From the NCBI GenBank assembly GCA_021849505.1, contig JAJZSW010000008.1, forward strand, positions 1-56,469: a stretch of DNA of 56,469 nucleotides. The letters run 5' to 3'. The position numbers were made by a program, and so were the translations under genes. The notes under the pieces were generated by a model. That model made no database searches. It saw nothing but the letters and a program-made list of their open reading frames with translations, and was not told the DNA's origin. Below are positions 44,049-54,042 of the stretch, one piece after another. This DNA is from Pseudomonadota bacterium (GTDB lineage Bacteria; Pseudomonadota; Gammaproteobacteria; Burkholderiales; Rhodocyclaceae). Every line of letters starts with the position of its first letter. Position 1 is the first letter of the stretch.

Positions 44049-44089
44049 CACGACGGCGGCCTGGATTGCCTCGGCCGCCGTCGTGTTTT
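44049..44089 (+). terminator. Terminator-like hairpin in the argD leader
   Basis: CACGACGGCGGCC and GGCCGCCGTCGTG form a perfect 13-bp stem with an 11-base loop, followed by TTTT. It is 40 bases before the argD start and after the candidate promoter, so it could act as an attenuator of argDFG or end a very short transcript. It is separate from the rpsT terminator. Confidence 0.6.
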
Positions 44090-44128
44090 CCGGATGCCGA
44101 ATCATTGTTTGAAACCGCGGAGCGGATC

Positions 44129-45301
44129 ATGTCGCACCTGATGCACAACTATGCCCGGCAGGCCGTGGCATTCACCCATGGCGAGGGCTGCCAGCTGTTC
44201 GACGCGCACGGCCGGCGCTATCTCGATGGCCTGGCCGGCATCGCCGTCAATACGCTGGGCCACAATCATCCCCGTCTGACGGCTGCACTCGAACGCCAGT
44301 TGCATCGCCTCATCCATACCTCGAATCTCTATCAGGTTCAGGAGCAGGAGGCGCTTGCCGACCGGCTGGCCCTGTTGTCCGGTATGGACGAGGCATTCTT
44401 CTGCAATTCCGGTTGCGAAGCCAACGAGGCGGCGATCAAGCTGGCGCGCCTCTACGGCCACAAGAAGGGCATCGAAAACCCGGCCATCATTGTCATGGAA
44501 CAGGCTTTCCACGGCCGCACGCTGGCGACGCTTTCCGCCACGGGCAACAGAAAGGTGCAGGCCGGTTTCGAGCCGCTCGTCCCCGGTTTCGTGCGCGTGC
44601 CCTTCGACGATCTCGGCGCGATCGAGCAGGTCGCCGCCAACAACGCCAATGTCGTCGCCGTGCTGTTCGAGCCGGTGCAGGGCGAGGGCGGCATCAACAT
44701 CTGTCATGATGAATTCATGCGCGGCCTGCGCCGCATCTGCGACGCCAAGGGTTGGCTGTTCATGGTCGACGAGGTGCAATGCGGCATCGGCCGCACCGGC
44801 CAGTGGTTCGCGCACCAGCACGCCGGCATCAAGCCCGACGTGATGACCCTGGCAAAGGGCCTCGGTTCCGGCGTGCCGGTGGGTGCCTGCCTGACCGCGG
44901 GTGCAGCGACCGGCGTGTTCAAACCGGGCAATCATGGCTCGACCTTCGGCGGCAATCCGCTGGCCTGCGTCGCGGCATTGATGACGCTGACCGTGCTGGA
45001 GGAGGACAACCTGCTGACCCGCGCAGCCGTGTTGGGCGAGCGCATCCGTGCGCGTTTTGCAGCGCAGTTGGCGGGCCAGGCAGGAGTCGTCGATATCCGC
45101 GGCAGCGGCCTGATGATCGGCATCGAACTCGATCGTTCTTGTGCAGCATTGGTGGCGTCAGGACTGGAAGCGGGCATCCTGATCAACGTGACCGCCGAAA
45201 AGGTGATCCGCCTGCTCCCCCCGCTGGTGATGAGCGATGCCGAGGCCGACGAACTGGTCGATGGCGTCGTGACGCTGGTACGCCGCTTCCTGGCCGGTTG
45301 A
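44129..45301 (+). CDS. argD: Acetylornithine aminotransferase
   Basis: This 390-residue class III PLP aminotransferase works in arginine synthesis (N-acetylglutamate semialdehyde to N-acetylornithine). Motifs: LDGLAGIAVNTLGHNHP, FFCNSGCEANEAAIKLAR, FEPVQGEGGI, VDEVQCGIGRTG and the PLP lysine in TLAKGLGSGVPVGA. The ATG at 44129 gives MSHLMHNYAR. It is 10 bases upstream of argF. Such enzymes may also act in lysine synthesis. Confidence 0.93.
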   Translation: MSHLMHNYARQAVAFTHGEGCQLFDAHGRRYLDGLAGIAVNTLGHNHPRLTAALERQLHRLIHTSNLYQVQEQEALADRLALLSGMDEAFFCNSGCEANEAAIKLARLYGHKKGIENPAIIVMEQAFHGRTLATLSATGNRKVQAGFEPLVPGFVRVPFDDLGAIEQVAANNANVVAVLFEPVQGEGGINICHDEFMRGLRRICDAKGWLFMVDEVQCGIGRTGQWFAHQHAGIKPDVMTLAKGLGSGVPVGACLTAGAATGVFKPGNHGSTFGGNPLACVAALMTLTVLEEDNLLTRAAVLGERIRARFAAQLAGQAGVVDIRGSGLMIGIELDRSCAALVASGLEAGILINVTAEKVIRLLPPLVMSDAEADELVDGVVTLVRRFLAG

Positions 45302-45311
45302 GGAGGACAGC

Positions 45312-46229
45312 ATGAAAACACCACGCCATTTCCTGCAGTTCAAGGATTTGAGCCGGGCCGAGTTCGACTACCTGTTCACGCGCACGCGCGCGATCAAGCA
45401 GCAGTTCAAGGCTTACCAGAAATACTGGCCGCTTGAGGATCGCACCCTGGTGATGATCTTCGAGAAGGCCAGCACGCGCACGCGCCTGTCCTTCGAGGCC
45501 GGCATGCACCAGCTCGGCGGGGCGGCGATCTACCTCAATACGCGCGACTCGCAGCTCGGCCGCGGCGAGCCGGTCGAGGATGCGGCCGAGGTCATCTCGC
45601 GCATGAGCGATGCGGTGATGATCCGTACCTTCGAGCAGAGCATCGTCGAGCGCTTCGCCGCCCATTCGCGCGTCCCGGTCATCAACGGCCTGACCAACGA
45701 ATACCACCCCTGCCAGATCATGGCCGACATCTTCACCTACATCGAGCAGCGCGGTCCGATCCAGGGCAAGACCGTGGCGTGGATCGGCGATTCGAACAAC
45801 ATGTGCAACACCTGGCTGCAGGCAGCCGAGCTACTCGACTTCAACGTGCATGTTTCGACGCCGCCCGGCTACGAGGTCGAGCCCGAGCGTGCCGGGCTCT
45901 ACGGCACCGACCATTTCGAGCAGTTCGCCGATCCGCTTGAGGCGGCGCGTGGCGCCGACCTCGTCACCACCGACGTGTGGACCTCGATGGGTTTCGAGGC
46001 GGAGAACGAGACGCGCATCAAGGCCTTCAAGGACTGGCAGGTCGATGCCGAGATGATGCAGGTGGCGGATCCGCAAGCGGTGTTCATGCACTGTCTGCCA
46101 GCGCATCGCGGCGAAGAAGTGGCGGCGGAGGTGATCGACGGGCCGCAGAGCGTTGTCTGGGACGAGGCCGAGAACCGGCTGCACACCCAGAAGGCGCTGC
46201 TCGAGTTCCTGATCCTGGGCAAGGTTTGA
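45312..46229 (+). CDS. argF: Ornithine carbamoyltransferase
   Basis: This 305-residue enzyme makes citrulline from ornithine and carbamoyl phosphate. Motifs: [14 protein letters not shown] (carbamoyl phosphate), [11 protein letters not shown] and [13 protein letters not shown] (ornithine). Length is normal. A GAGGA site precedes the start; argG follows after 17 bases. Confidence 0.96.
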   Translation: MKTPRHFLQFKDLSRAEFDYLFTRTRAIKQQFKAYQKYWPLEDRTLVMIFEKASTRTRLSFEAGMHQLGGAAIYLNTRDSQLGRGEPVEDAAEVISRMSDAVMIRTFEQSIVERFAAHSRVPVINGLTNEYHPCQIMADIFTYIEQRGPIQGKTVAWIGDSNNMCNTWLQAAELLDFNVHVSTPPGYEVEPERAGLYGTDHFEQFADPLEAARGADLVTTDVWTSMGFEAENETRIKAFKDWQVDAEMMQVADPQAVFMHCLPAHRGEEVAAEVIDGPQSVVWDEAENRLHTQKALLEFLILGKV

Positions 46230-46246
46230 GCATAAGGAGTGCTGTG

Positions 46247-47503
<1,257 letters not shown>

Positions 47504-47517
47504 GATCACCGTAGCGC

Positions 47518-47739
47518 ATGGAAGGCACGCTCTTCGGATTTACCGAAGCACAGATCGCCGGGTTCGGAGTCACCTTCGGGCTCGGCGCCTTCATGCTCTA
47601 CATGCTGTTCATCATCGGCGAACTGGCCTATCGTTCGAAAGCCGGCAAGATCGGCACCTTTGCGCTGTTCTTCGTGCTGGCCTTCGGCATGCTGGGCTTC
47701 GTCGCCAAAACCATCATCGAGAAACTGTGGGGTATCTAA
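47518..47739 (+). CDS. Small two-helix membrane protein (DUF2788-like)
   Basis: This 73-residue protein begins MEGTLFGFTEAQIAGFGVTF. It has two hydrophobic helices, about residues 15-35 and 45-66, joined by SKAGKIG. It resembles the DUF2788 family of short proteobacterial membrane proteins with no known role. It ends directly before ppnP. Confidence 0.8.
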   Translation: MEGTLFGFTEAQIAGFGVTFGLGAFMLYMLFIIGELAYRSKAGKIGTFALFFVLAFGMLGFVAKTIIEKLWGI

Positions 47740-48051
47740 ATGAGCCAGTTCGATAATGTCTCCGTCGTCAAGAAGGCCAACGTCTATTTCGACGGCAAGT
47801 GCGTGAGCCATACCGTGCAGTTTCCCGACGGCACCAAGAAGAGCGTCGGCGTGATCCTGCCGGCCACATTGACGTTCAACACCGGTGCGCCGGAAATCAT
47901 GGAAACCGTCGCCGGAGCCTGCCGCTACAAGCTCAAAGGCGAGGACTGGAAAGCCTGCGGTGCAGGCGAGTCCTTCAAGGTGCCGGGCAACTCGTCCTTC
48001 GACATCGAAGTCACCGGCGAACCCTACCATTACGTTTGCCACTTCGGCTAA
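47740..48051 (+). CDS. ppnP: Pyrimidine/purine nucleoside phosphorylase
   Basis: This 103-residue cupin-like protein of the DUF1255/PpnP family cleaves nucleosides with phosphate. Family blocks: [40 protein letters not shown] and [13 protein letters not shown], ending in YHYVCHFG. Length is normal. The start codon follows immediately on the DUF2788-like stop. Confidence 0.92.
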   Translation: MSQFDNVSVVKKANVYFDGKCVSHTVQFPDGTKKSVGVILPATLTFNTGAPEIMETVAGACRYKLKGEDWKACGAGESFKVPGNSSFDIEVTGEPYHYVCHFG

Positions 48052-48063
48052 GCGGAGTACGCC

Positions 48064-48558
48064 ATGCCCTCCTTCGACATCACCTCCGAAACCGACTTCG
48101 TCGCGCTGAAGAATGCCGTCGACGTGGCGGGGCGCCACATCGGCAACCGCTACGATTTCAAGGGCACGAGCGCCAAGGCCGAGCTCAACGAGAAGGACAA
48201 GCTCATCACGATCTGGGGCGATTCCGAGTTCCAACTCGGCCAGGTGAAGGACATCCTGTTTCCGGAATTGGAGAAGAAGGAGCGCGAGAGCACCAAGCGC
48301 CTCGATGTCGGCACGGTCCAGGTGGTCTCGGGCAACAAGGCCAAGCAGGAACTCAAGATCAAGACCGGCATCGAGCAGGAACTGGCGAAGAAGATCGTCA
48401 AGCTGGTCAAGGACAGCAAGCTCAAGGTGCAGGCGACGATCCAGGGCGACGCGGTGCGCGTCACCGGCGCCAAGCGCGATGTACTGCAGGAAGCCATCGC
48501 GCTGGTGAAGAAATCGGTGACGGATTACCCGCTGACCTACGGTAACTTCCGCGACTGA
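48064..48558 (+). CDS. yajQ: YajQ-family nucleotide-binding protein
   Basis: This 164-residue protein has two ferredoxin-like lobes: MPSFDITSETDFVALKNAVD, RYDFKGTSAKAELNEKD, RLDVGTVQVVSGNKAKQELK and a C-terminal KSVTDYPLTYGNFRD. The Xanthomonas homologue binds cyclic-di-GMP, making it a possible effector for the GGDEF/HD-GYP module in this window. A dispersed repeat copy starts 3 bases after its stop. Confidence 0.94.
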   Translation: MPSFDITSETDFVALKNAVDVAGRHIGNRYDFKGTSAKAELNEKDKLITIWGDSEFQLGQVKDILFPELEKKERESTKRLDVGTVQVVSGNKAKQELKIKTGIEQELAKKIVKLVKDSKLKVQATIQGDAVRVTGAKRDVLQEAIALVKKSVTDYPLTYGNFRD

Positions 48559-48561
48559 ACA

Positions 48562-48586
48562 AAAGTCGGCGCTGGCGGAACGGCAC
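48562..48586 (+). repeat. Dispersed 25-bp repeat, copy 9
   Basis: AAAG plus core with one change (TCGGCGCTGGCGGAACGGCA) plus C, filling most of the gap between two convergent stop codons (yajQ at 48558 and the amidotransferase at 48591). Confidence 0.85.
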
Positions 48587-48590
48587 CTTC

Positions 48591-49286
48591 CTATTCCAAA
48601 CCGCCAATCCAGCGCGCGTAGAGGCGGTCGGCGGCGACGCGCATCGCGGCAATGCGGGCATCGATCCGCTCATACATCTCTTCCGGTCGCTGCACCGAGG
48701 GTCCGGGTACTGCATTCTCCTCGGCCCACTGGCGATTCCAGAGGCGGATCATCGCTTCGGTCATCTCGACGTGGCATTGCATGCCGAGATGCGGACCCAT
48801 GACGAAGGCCTGATTTTCGCAGTACGCGCTGCGCAGGATGCGTGTGGCGCCCGGCGGAATCGCGAAGGTTTCGCCATGCCAGTGGAAGGCCGCGAAGCGT
48901 TCCAGGTCGCCGAGCCAGTCGCGGGCGGCCGCGTCGGTCGCCATGACCTCGCCCCAGCCGAGTTCCTTGACCGGATTTTTCGTGACGGCGCCGCCGAGGG
49001 CCTTGCTGATCAGCTGCCCTCCCAGGCAGTGGCCGATGACGGGCACCTTGGCCGCGACGGCGGAGCGAATCAGCTCGAATACCGGCGGCAGCCAGGGGAG
49101 GTCGTCGTTGACGCTCATCGGGCCGCCCATGAAGCACAGGCCCGCATAGTCGGTGCAGGTCGGCGGCGGCGCTGCACCGGCATCGACGGCGATCAGCTGC
49201 CACGGAATGGCATGGGCGTCGAGGAAGCTGGCAAAATAGCCGGGACCTTCCCCGGCGGAGTGACGAAAGATGGCGATGGGCTTCAT
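48591..49286 (-). CDS. Type 1 glutamine amidotransferase-like protein
   Basis: This 231-residue protein starts MKPIAIFRHSAGEGPGYFAS. It has the nucleophile elbow GHCLGGQLISKALGG and a catalytic histidine region AFHWHGETFAIPPGA, as in GuaA-like class I glutaminases without a synthase domain. Targets are unknown. Its ATG shares the palindrome CATG at 49284-49287 with the likely start codon of the divergent aspartic protease gene. Confidence 0.85.
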   Translation of the reverse strand: MKPIAIFRHSAGEGPGYFASFLDAHAIPWQLIAVDAGAAPPPTCTDYAGLCFMGGPMSVNDDLPWLPPVFELIRSAVAAKVPVIGHCLGGQLISKALGGAVTKNPVKELGWGEVMATDAAARDWLGDLERFAAFHWHGETFAIPPGATRILRSAYCENQAFVMGPHLGMQCHVEMTEAMIRLWNRQWAEENAVPGPSVQRPEEMYERIDARIAAMRVAADRLYARWIGGLE

Positions 49287-49938
49287 GTGCGGCGGAATCA
49301 GAATCAAACTGGGACATTGTATGGCGATCCTCGCCGGGCTTTGGTCCGCCCCGGCCGGCGCTGCCGATCTCGCGCTCGTCGGCCTGATGTCCGACAAGGC
49401 GATGGTGGTGATCGATGGCGGCAAGCGGCAGACTCTGGCACTGGGGGGCGCTGCCGTCGATGGCGTCAAGTTGGTTGCGGTCGAGCCGGGCGCCGCGGTC
49501 TTCGAAATCGACGGCAAGCGACGGCGCATGCAGATCGGGCAATCGGTGGTCTCGGCGGCCAAGGCGGAGAAGCCCAGTCTGGTGCTGGCCGCGGACGGAC
49601 AAGGACATTTCTTCACGCCGGGCAGCATCAACGGCGCGTCGATGCGCTTTCTCGTCGATACCGGCGCGACCTTCATTTCGCTCGGTGCCGGCGATGCCCG
49701 GCGGGCGCGCATCGACGCAACCAGGGGCACGCCCGGCATGACGATGACCGCGAACGGCGCGGTGCGTGTCTGGCGCGTGCGGCTGGCCAGCGTCAAGGTC
49801 GGCAACATCACGCTCCATGACGTCGATGCCACCGTGCATGAGCACGACATGCCGATCGTGCTGCTCGGCATGAGTTTCCTCAATCGCATGGAGATGCGGC
49901 GCGACGGCACTGCGCTGACCCTGACGCAGCGATATTGA
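49285..49938 (+). CDS. Exported retropepsin-like aspartic protease (TIGR02281 type)
   Basis: This protein of 217 residues from ATG at 49285 has a signal peptide-like start (RIKLGHCMAILAGLWSAPAGAAD). The single-chain aspartic protease motif FLVDTGATFISL lies near residue 126, and the second half contains MPIVLLGMSFLNRMEM. The motif family works as a dimer. The start is uncertain: ATG at 49321 would leave only a short signal. The protein is probably periplasmic. It is 2 bases upstream of the Nudix gene. Confidence 0.82.
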   Translation: MCGGIRIKLGHCMAILAGLWSAPAGAADLALVGLMSDKAMVVIDGGKRQTLALGGAAVDGVKLVAVEPGAAVFEIDGKRRRMQIGQSVVSAAKAEKPSLVLAADGQGHFFTPGSINGASMRFLVDTGATFISLGAGDARRARIDATRGTPGMTMTANGAVRVWRVRLASVKVGNITLHDVDATVHEHDMPIVLLGMSFLNRMEMRRDGTALTLTQRY

Positions 49939-49940
49939 GG

Positions 49941-50540
49941 ATGGCCCTGTCAGAATCGCTCACCGCCGACTGGCTGCGCCAGCGTTTTCCGCTGGCATGG
50001 CCATCTGTGGTCGTGAGCGAGGCGCCGCTGCAGCTGCGCGAACCGGTCGCGGCCGCCGTGCTGGTGCCGATCGTCGTGCGCCAGAGCGGCTTGACGGTGT
50101 TGCTCACCCAGCGGACCGCCCACCTGCGCGATCATGCCGGGCAGATCAGCTTCCCCGGCGGGCGGTGCGAGGCCGGGGATGACTCGCCGATCGCCACCGC
50201 CTTGCGTGAAAGCAGCGAGGAGGTCGGCATCGAACCGCAACAGGTCGAGGTCCTCGGCACCTTGCCGGACTATTTCACCGGCACCGGCTTTTGCGTGACG
50301 CCGGTGGTGGGGCTGGTACTCCCGCCGCTGAATCTGCGCCTCGACGATTTCGAGGTGGCCGACGTCTTCGAAGCGCCGCTGGAATTCCTGCTGGACGGCG
50401 CCAATTACCGGCGCGAGTCGCTGGAGATCGCCGGCCAGATGCGCACCTACTGGGCGGTGCCATGGCAGGAGTATTTCATCTGGGGGGCGACCGCCGGCAT
50501 GCTGGTGTGCCTGCGCGAATCCCTGCTCGGCACGGGGTAA
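49941..50540 (+). CDS. Nudix hydrolase, coenzyme A pyrophosphatase-like
   Basis: This 199-residue protein has the Nudix box GGRCEAGDDSPIATALRE followed by SSEEVGIE and the CoA-type segment LLTQRTAHLRDHAGQISFPG just before it. The ATG at 49941 is chosen over a TTG two codons earlier. It likely cleaves CoA or related dinucleotides. Cytoplasmic. Confidence 0.88.
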   Translation: MALSESLTADWLRQRFPLAWPSVVVSEAPLQLREPVAAAVLVPIVVRQSGLTVLLTQRTAHLRDHAGQISFPGGRCEAGDDSPIATALRESSEEVGIEPQQVEVLGTLPDYFTGTGFCVTPVVGLVLPPLNLRLDDFEVADVFEAPLEFLLDGANYRRESLEIAGQMRTYWAVPWQEYFIWGATAGMLVCLRESLLGTG

Positions 50541-50607
50541 GTCGGCGGCAAGGGGAGTGTGATATCTTCGGAAGGTCGCTGCGCGGCAGCGAAACCTGCC
50601 CTCGTCC

Positions 50608-51543
50608 ATGACCCTTCTCAGCCTTCTTTGCGTCCTCGTTCTCGAACAGTTCAGGGCCCTGCCAGCCGCGCAGTTGCGCGCCGCGCAAACCGCCTATGCG
50701 CATTTCCTCGAGCGGCGCTTCAATGGCGGAGAGTACCGGCATGGCTTGATCGCCTGGATCGCCGGGGTCGCCGTACCGACGCTGCTGGTGCTGGTCCTGC
50801 ATCTCGTGCTGAGCCAGGTGCATCCGGTCCTGGCCTTCGCCTTCGACGTGCTGGTGCTCTACTTCCTGCTGGGCTTTCGCCAGTTCAGCCATTACTTCAC
50901 TGACATCCAGCTGGCGTTGCGCATGGGCGAGCTCGAGCGGGCGCGGCACCTCCTTGCGGAATGGCGCGGGCAGGGCGCCGAACGACTGTGCTCCGCCGAC
51001 ATTGCCCGCCTCGCGATCGAGCAGGGCATTCTTTCCTCGCACCGCCATGTCTTCGCGCCGCTGTTCTGGTTTCTCGTGCTGGGTCCCGCAGGCGCCGTGC
51101 TGTACCGTTTCGCCATGGTGGCCGCGGAATACTGGCCCCGCACGGGCGGGCCGCTCGACCGGCATCCGTCGTTCGGTGAGTTCGCCCGCCGCGCTTTCGA
51201 GGTGCTCGACTGGCTGCCCGCGCGCATGACGGCGGCAACCTTCGCGATCGTCGGCGATTTCGAGGATGCCGTGTATTGCTGGCGCACGCAGGCGAGTCAA
51301 TGGGCCGATGCAGCGTCCGGTATACTTCTTTCGAGCGGTGCCGGCGCGCTGGGAATCCGGTTGGGTTTGCCCCTGCCGGAAGCTGGTGAGTTGGGCGGCA
51401 TCGTGGCGCGTCCCGAACTGGGACTGGGCGACGATGCCGATGTCGATCATCTGCAAAGCGCCATCGGGCTTGTGTGGCGGGCCCTGGTGGTATGTCTGTT
51501 GTTGCTTGCCCTGCCGACGGTTGCCAGCTGGGTGGGCGCTTGA
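50608..51543 (+). CDS. CobD/CbiB-family membrane protein
   Basis: This 311-residue protein has four to five helices (start MTLLSLLCVLVLEQFRALP; later GLIAWIAGVAVPTLLVLVL and LFWFLVLGPAGAVLYRFAM). It resembles the CobD/CbiB group, whose members catalyse adenosylcobinamide-phosphate formation, and the related AmpE-like proteins. No other cobalamin gene adjoins it, so its true role is uncertain. Confidence 0.75.
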   Translation: MTLLSLLCVLVLEQFRALPAAQLRAAQTAYAHFLERRFNGGEYRHGLIAWIAGVAVPTLLVLVLHLVLSQVHPVLAFAFDVLVLYFLLGFRQFSHYFTDIQLALRMGELERARHLLAEWRGQGAERLCSADIARLAIEQGILSSHRHVFAPLFWFLVLGPAGAVLYRFAMVAAEYWPRTGGPLDRHPSFGEFARRAFEVLDWLPARMTAATFAIVGDFEDAVYCWRTQASQWADAASGILLSSGAGALGIRLGLPLPEAGELGGIVARPELGLGDDADVDHLQSAIGLVWRALVVCLLLLALPTVASWVGA

Positions 51544-51589
51544 TCCTGTAACCATCCCCAAACCATTTAATAATATCCAGGAGTGGAAC

Positions 51590-52774
51590 ATGTCCAACAA
51601 GGAAGTCGTAGTACTGAGTGCGGTGCGCTCGGCCGTGGGTGCCTTCGGCGGTTCGCTGAGCACGCTTGAACCCGCCGAACTCGGCGGGCTGGTGGTCAAG
51701 GAAGCCATTGCGCGCGCCGGCGTCGATCCCAAGCAGGTCACCTTTGCCACGGTCGGCAACTGCATCCCGACCGAAGTGCGTTATCCCTACGTCGCGCGCG
51801 TGGCGACCATCCAGGGCGGCATGTCGATGGACTCCACCGCCTTCGCTGTAAACCGCCTCTGCGGCTCCGCCCAGCAGGCGATCGTCAACGTGGCACAGGC
51901 CATCATGCTGGGCGATGCCGATTTCGGCATCGGCGGCGGCGTCGAAGTGATGTCGCGCGGCGCCTACCTGTTGCCGGCACTGCGTTCCGGCGCGCGCATG
52001 GGCGACACGCAGGCCATCGACGCGATGGTCGCCGTGCTGACCGACCCGTTCGGCGTCGGCCACATGGGCGTGACCGCGGAAAACCTCGCCGCCAAGCACG
52101 GCATTACGCGCGAGGAGCAGGATGCCTTCGCCGTCGAGTCGCAGGCGCGCGCCGCCAAGGCCATCGCCGAGGGCCGCTTCAAGTCGCAGATCGTGCCGAT
52201 CACGCTCAAGACCCGCAAGGGCGATGTCGTGTTCGACACCGATGAGCATCCGAAGGCCGGTACGACGATGGAAACCCTCGCGAAAATGCGGCCGGCCTTC
52301 AAGAAGGACGGAACGGTGACGGCCGGCAACGCCTCGGGCATCAACGACGCCGCCGCCTTCCTCGTACTCGCCGATGCCGCCAAGGCGGCCGCCGGCGGCC
52401 ACCAGCCGATCGCGCGTCTGGTCTCCTACGCCATTGCCGGCGTGCCGAACGACGTGATGGGCGAGGGACCGATTCCCTCGTCGAAGGTCGCGCTGCAGAA
52501 GGCCGGTCTGACCCTCGACAAGATGGACGTCATCGAGTCGAACGAGGCCTTTGCGGTGCAGTCGATCACGGTCGCCAAGGGCCTCGGCCTCGATCCCGCC
52601 AAAACCAACGTCAACGGCGGCGCGATCGCGCTCGGTCACCCGGTCGGGGCGACCGGCTCCGTGATCGTCACCAAACTGCTGCACGAAATGATCCGCGTCA
52701 ATGCCAGGTACGGCATGGCGACGATGTGCATCGGCGGCGGTCAGGGCATCACGACGATCTGGGAAAGGATGTAG
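51590..52774 (+). CDS. Acetyl-CoA C-acetyltransferase (thiolase)
   Basis: This 394-residue enzyme has all thiolase residues: the acyl-accepting Cys in VNRLCGSAQQA (about Cys90), NEAFAVQ, the GHPVGATG histidine and the CIGGGQG cysteine. It could work in beta-oxidation, polyhydroxybutyrate synthesis or aromatic degradation; no neighbour decides this. A CAGGAG site precedes the ATG, and a strong bidirectional terminator follows. Confidence 0.93.
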   Translation: MSNKEVVVLSAVRSAVGAFGGSLSTLEPAELGGLVVKEAIARAGVDPKQVTFATVGNCIPTEVRYPYVARVATIQGGMSMDSTAFAVNRLCGSAQQAIVNVAQAIMLGDADFGIGGGVEVMSRGAYLLPALRSGARMGDTQAIDAMVAVLTDPFGVGHMGVTAENLAAKHGITREEQDAFAVESQARAAKAIAEGRFKSQIVPITLKTRKGDVVFDTDEHPKAGTTMETLAKMRPAFKKDGTVTAGNASGINDAAAFLVLADAAKAAAGGHQPIARLVSYAIAGVPNDVMGEGPIPSSKVALQKAGLTLDKMDVIESNEAFAVQSITVAKGLGLDPAKTNVNGGAIALGHPVGATGSVIVTKLLHEMIRVNARYGMATMCIGGGQGITTIWERM

Positions 52775-52791
52775 ACACGCCGCGGTACAGA

Positions 52792-52835
52792 GACGAAGGG
52801 CCACCCGGACAAATTGGGCGGCCCTTCGTCATTTT
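52792..52835. terminator. Bidirectional terminator between convergent genes
   Basis: GACGAAGGGCC and GGCCCTTCGTC form a perfect 11-bp stem around a 17-base loop, with ATTTTG after it. It separates the thiolase gene from the convergent monooxygenase-like gene. Confidence 0.75.
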
Positions 52836-52860
52836 GTGCCGTCCTGCCAGAGCCGACTTT
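52836..52860 (-). repeat. Dispersed 25-bp repeat, copy 10
   Basis: On the - strand: AAAG plus core with two changes (TCGGCTCTGGCAGGACGGCA) plus C. Its first base is the last base of the stop codon at 52860-52862. It is the only well-conserved copy oriented this way. Confidence 0.82.
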
Positions 52861-53312
52861 TATGCGGCTTGCAGGTAGCGCTCCTTGGCGGCGCGGGCCT
52901 CGGCGGCCTCGGCGGGCGAGTAGGCCTTGCCCGACCACAGCATGCGGTAGGCGATTTCCTCGTTGCCGTTCTCGCAGAGTTCAAGCACCTGCTTGAACAG
53001 CGGCTGGAAGGTGTCGCTGCGGTGCGAGGCTTCGTGCTCCTCGAACGAGCGCCAGAAGGTGATGATCAGCGCCTCGCGATCCTTCAGCGGATTCGCGACC
53101 GCCTGGCCGATCGTGCTGCCTTCGTTCGATACCTGTCCGCTGTTGAGGACGACCATCCCGCCGACGAAGCCGGTGTCCGAATGGTAGGTCTTGACGTTCT
53201 CGCAGAGCAGGGCAACGCGTTCCTCGAGATCTTCCACGCTGAATTGCGGCTTGAGGATGACGCGGTTGACGGTGACGACGCCGTCGCTGTCGAAGTTGGG
53301 GATGAAGGACAT
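52860..53312 (-). CDS. Antibiotic-biosynthesis-monooxygenase-like protein (ABM fold)
   Basis: This 150-residue protein starts MSFIPNFDSDGVVTVNRVIL. The stretch ALIITFWRSFEEHEASHRSD, followed by FQPLFKQVLELCENG, resembles ABM-type dimeric ferredoxin-fold proteins, a group containing monooxygenases and haem-degrading enzymes. The match is moderate and no function is claimed. The ATG at 53312 is chosen because a GGAG precedes it. The stop overlaps a dispersed repeat copy. Confidence 0.65.
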   Translation of the reverse strand: MSFIPNFDSDGVVTVNRVILKPQFSVEDLEERVALLCENVKTYHSDTGFVGGMVVLNSGQVSNEGSTIGQAVANPLKDREALIITFWRSFEEHEASHRSDTFQPLFKQVLELCENGNEEIAYRMLWSGKAYSPAEAAEARAAKERYLQAA

Positions 53313-53412
53313 CTGGTTCTCCTGTCGGGGTTGGGTGAAAAAATTGTTGATGTGTCTATAAGATGATGCTGATCTGGTAAAGTTCAAGTCAAATCAAAAC
53401 CCTACAGAGAAT

Positions 53413-53976
53413 ATGGACGAATCGAACTTCACCGAGGAAACCCTCGCCAGTGAGCAGGTTTTCGACGGTAGGCTGCTCAAGGTGTTCTCCGACAAGGTGC
53501 GCTTACCCGATGGCGTGGAGTCGGTGCGCGAGTATGTGAAGCATCCCGGTGCCGTGGTGGTGATCGCCGTGCTGGACAACGGCAAGCTGCTCTTCGAGCG
53601 GCAGTATCGCTATCCGCTGCGCGGGGTGTTTCTCGAAGTTCCCGCGGGCAAGATCGATCCGGGCGAACACATCCTTGACACGGCGCGGCGCGAACTGCGC
53701 GAGGAAACCGGCTACAAGGCGAAAACCTGGCGTCACCTCGGGACGATGCATCCATGCATCGGTTATGCCGACGAACGGATCGAGATCTTCTGGGCGCACG
53801 GGCTGACGTTCGTCGGCGCCGAACTCGATCACGGCGAGATTCTGGAAGTCACCGAGATGAGTGTCGCCGACGCACTGCTGGCCGTGCGCGATGGCGAAAT
53901 CACCGATGCCAAGACCATCACGGCGCTGCTCTGGGCCGAAAAAATACTCTCGGGGGCATGGCCGCTCACGCTGTAA
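53413..53976 (+). CDS. nudF: ADP-ribose pyrophosphatase-like Nudix hydrolase
   Basis: This 187-residue protein has the Nudix box AGKIDPGEHILDTARRELRE followed by ETGY, and the ADP-ribose group signature of the preceding strand (FLEVPAGK). GTMHPCIGYADERIEIFWA matches the NudF/ADPRase family. It hydrolyses ADP-ribose to AMP and ribose 5-phosphate. Confidence 0.9.
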   Translation: MDESNFTEETLASEQVFDGRLLKVFSDKVRLPDGVESVREYVKHPGAVVVIAVLDNGKLLFERQYRYPLRGVFLEVPAGKIDPGEHILDTARRELREETGYKAKTWRHLGTMHPCIGYADERIEIFWAHGLTFVGAELDHGEILEVTEMSVADALLAVRDGEITDAKTITALLWAEKILSGAWPLTL

Positions 53977-54042
53977 AGAATCTGGACGACCGGCATGCCA
54001 CGGTAGAATGCGCCCTTACGTTTGCGGAGTGATCAAACCCTG

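Noticed and set aside
44094-44141. 15-codon frame as an arginine leader peptide for argD
   Set aside because: It has only two arginine codons, no ribosome binding site, and runs into the argD coding region after the hairpin.
49893-49912. GCGGCGCGACGGCACTG near the protease gene end
   Set aside because: Only the last eight bases match the repeat, and they encode RDGTA, a normal residue pattern there.
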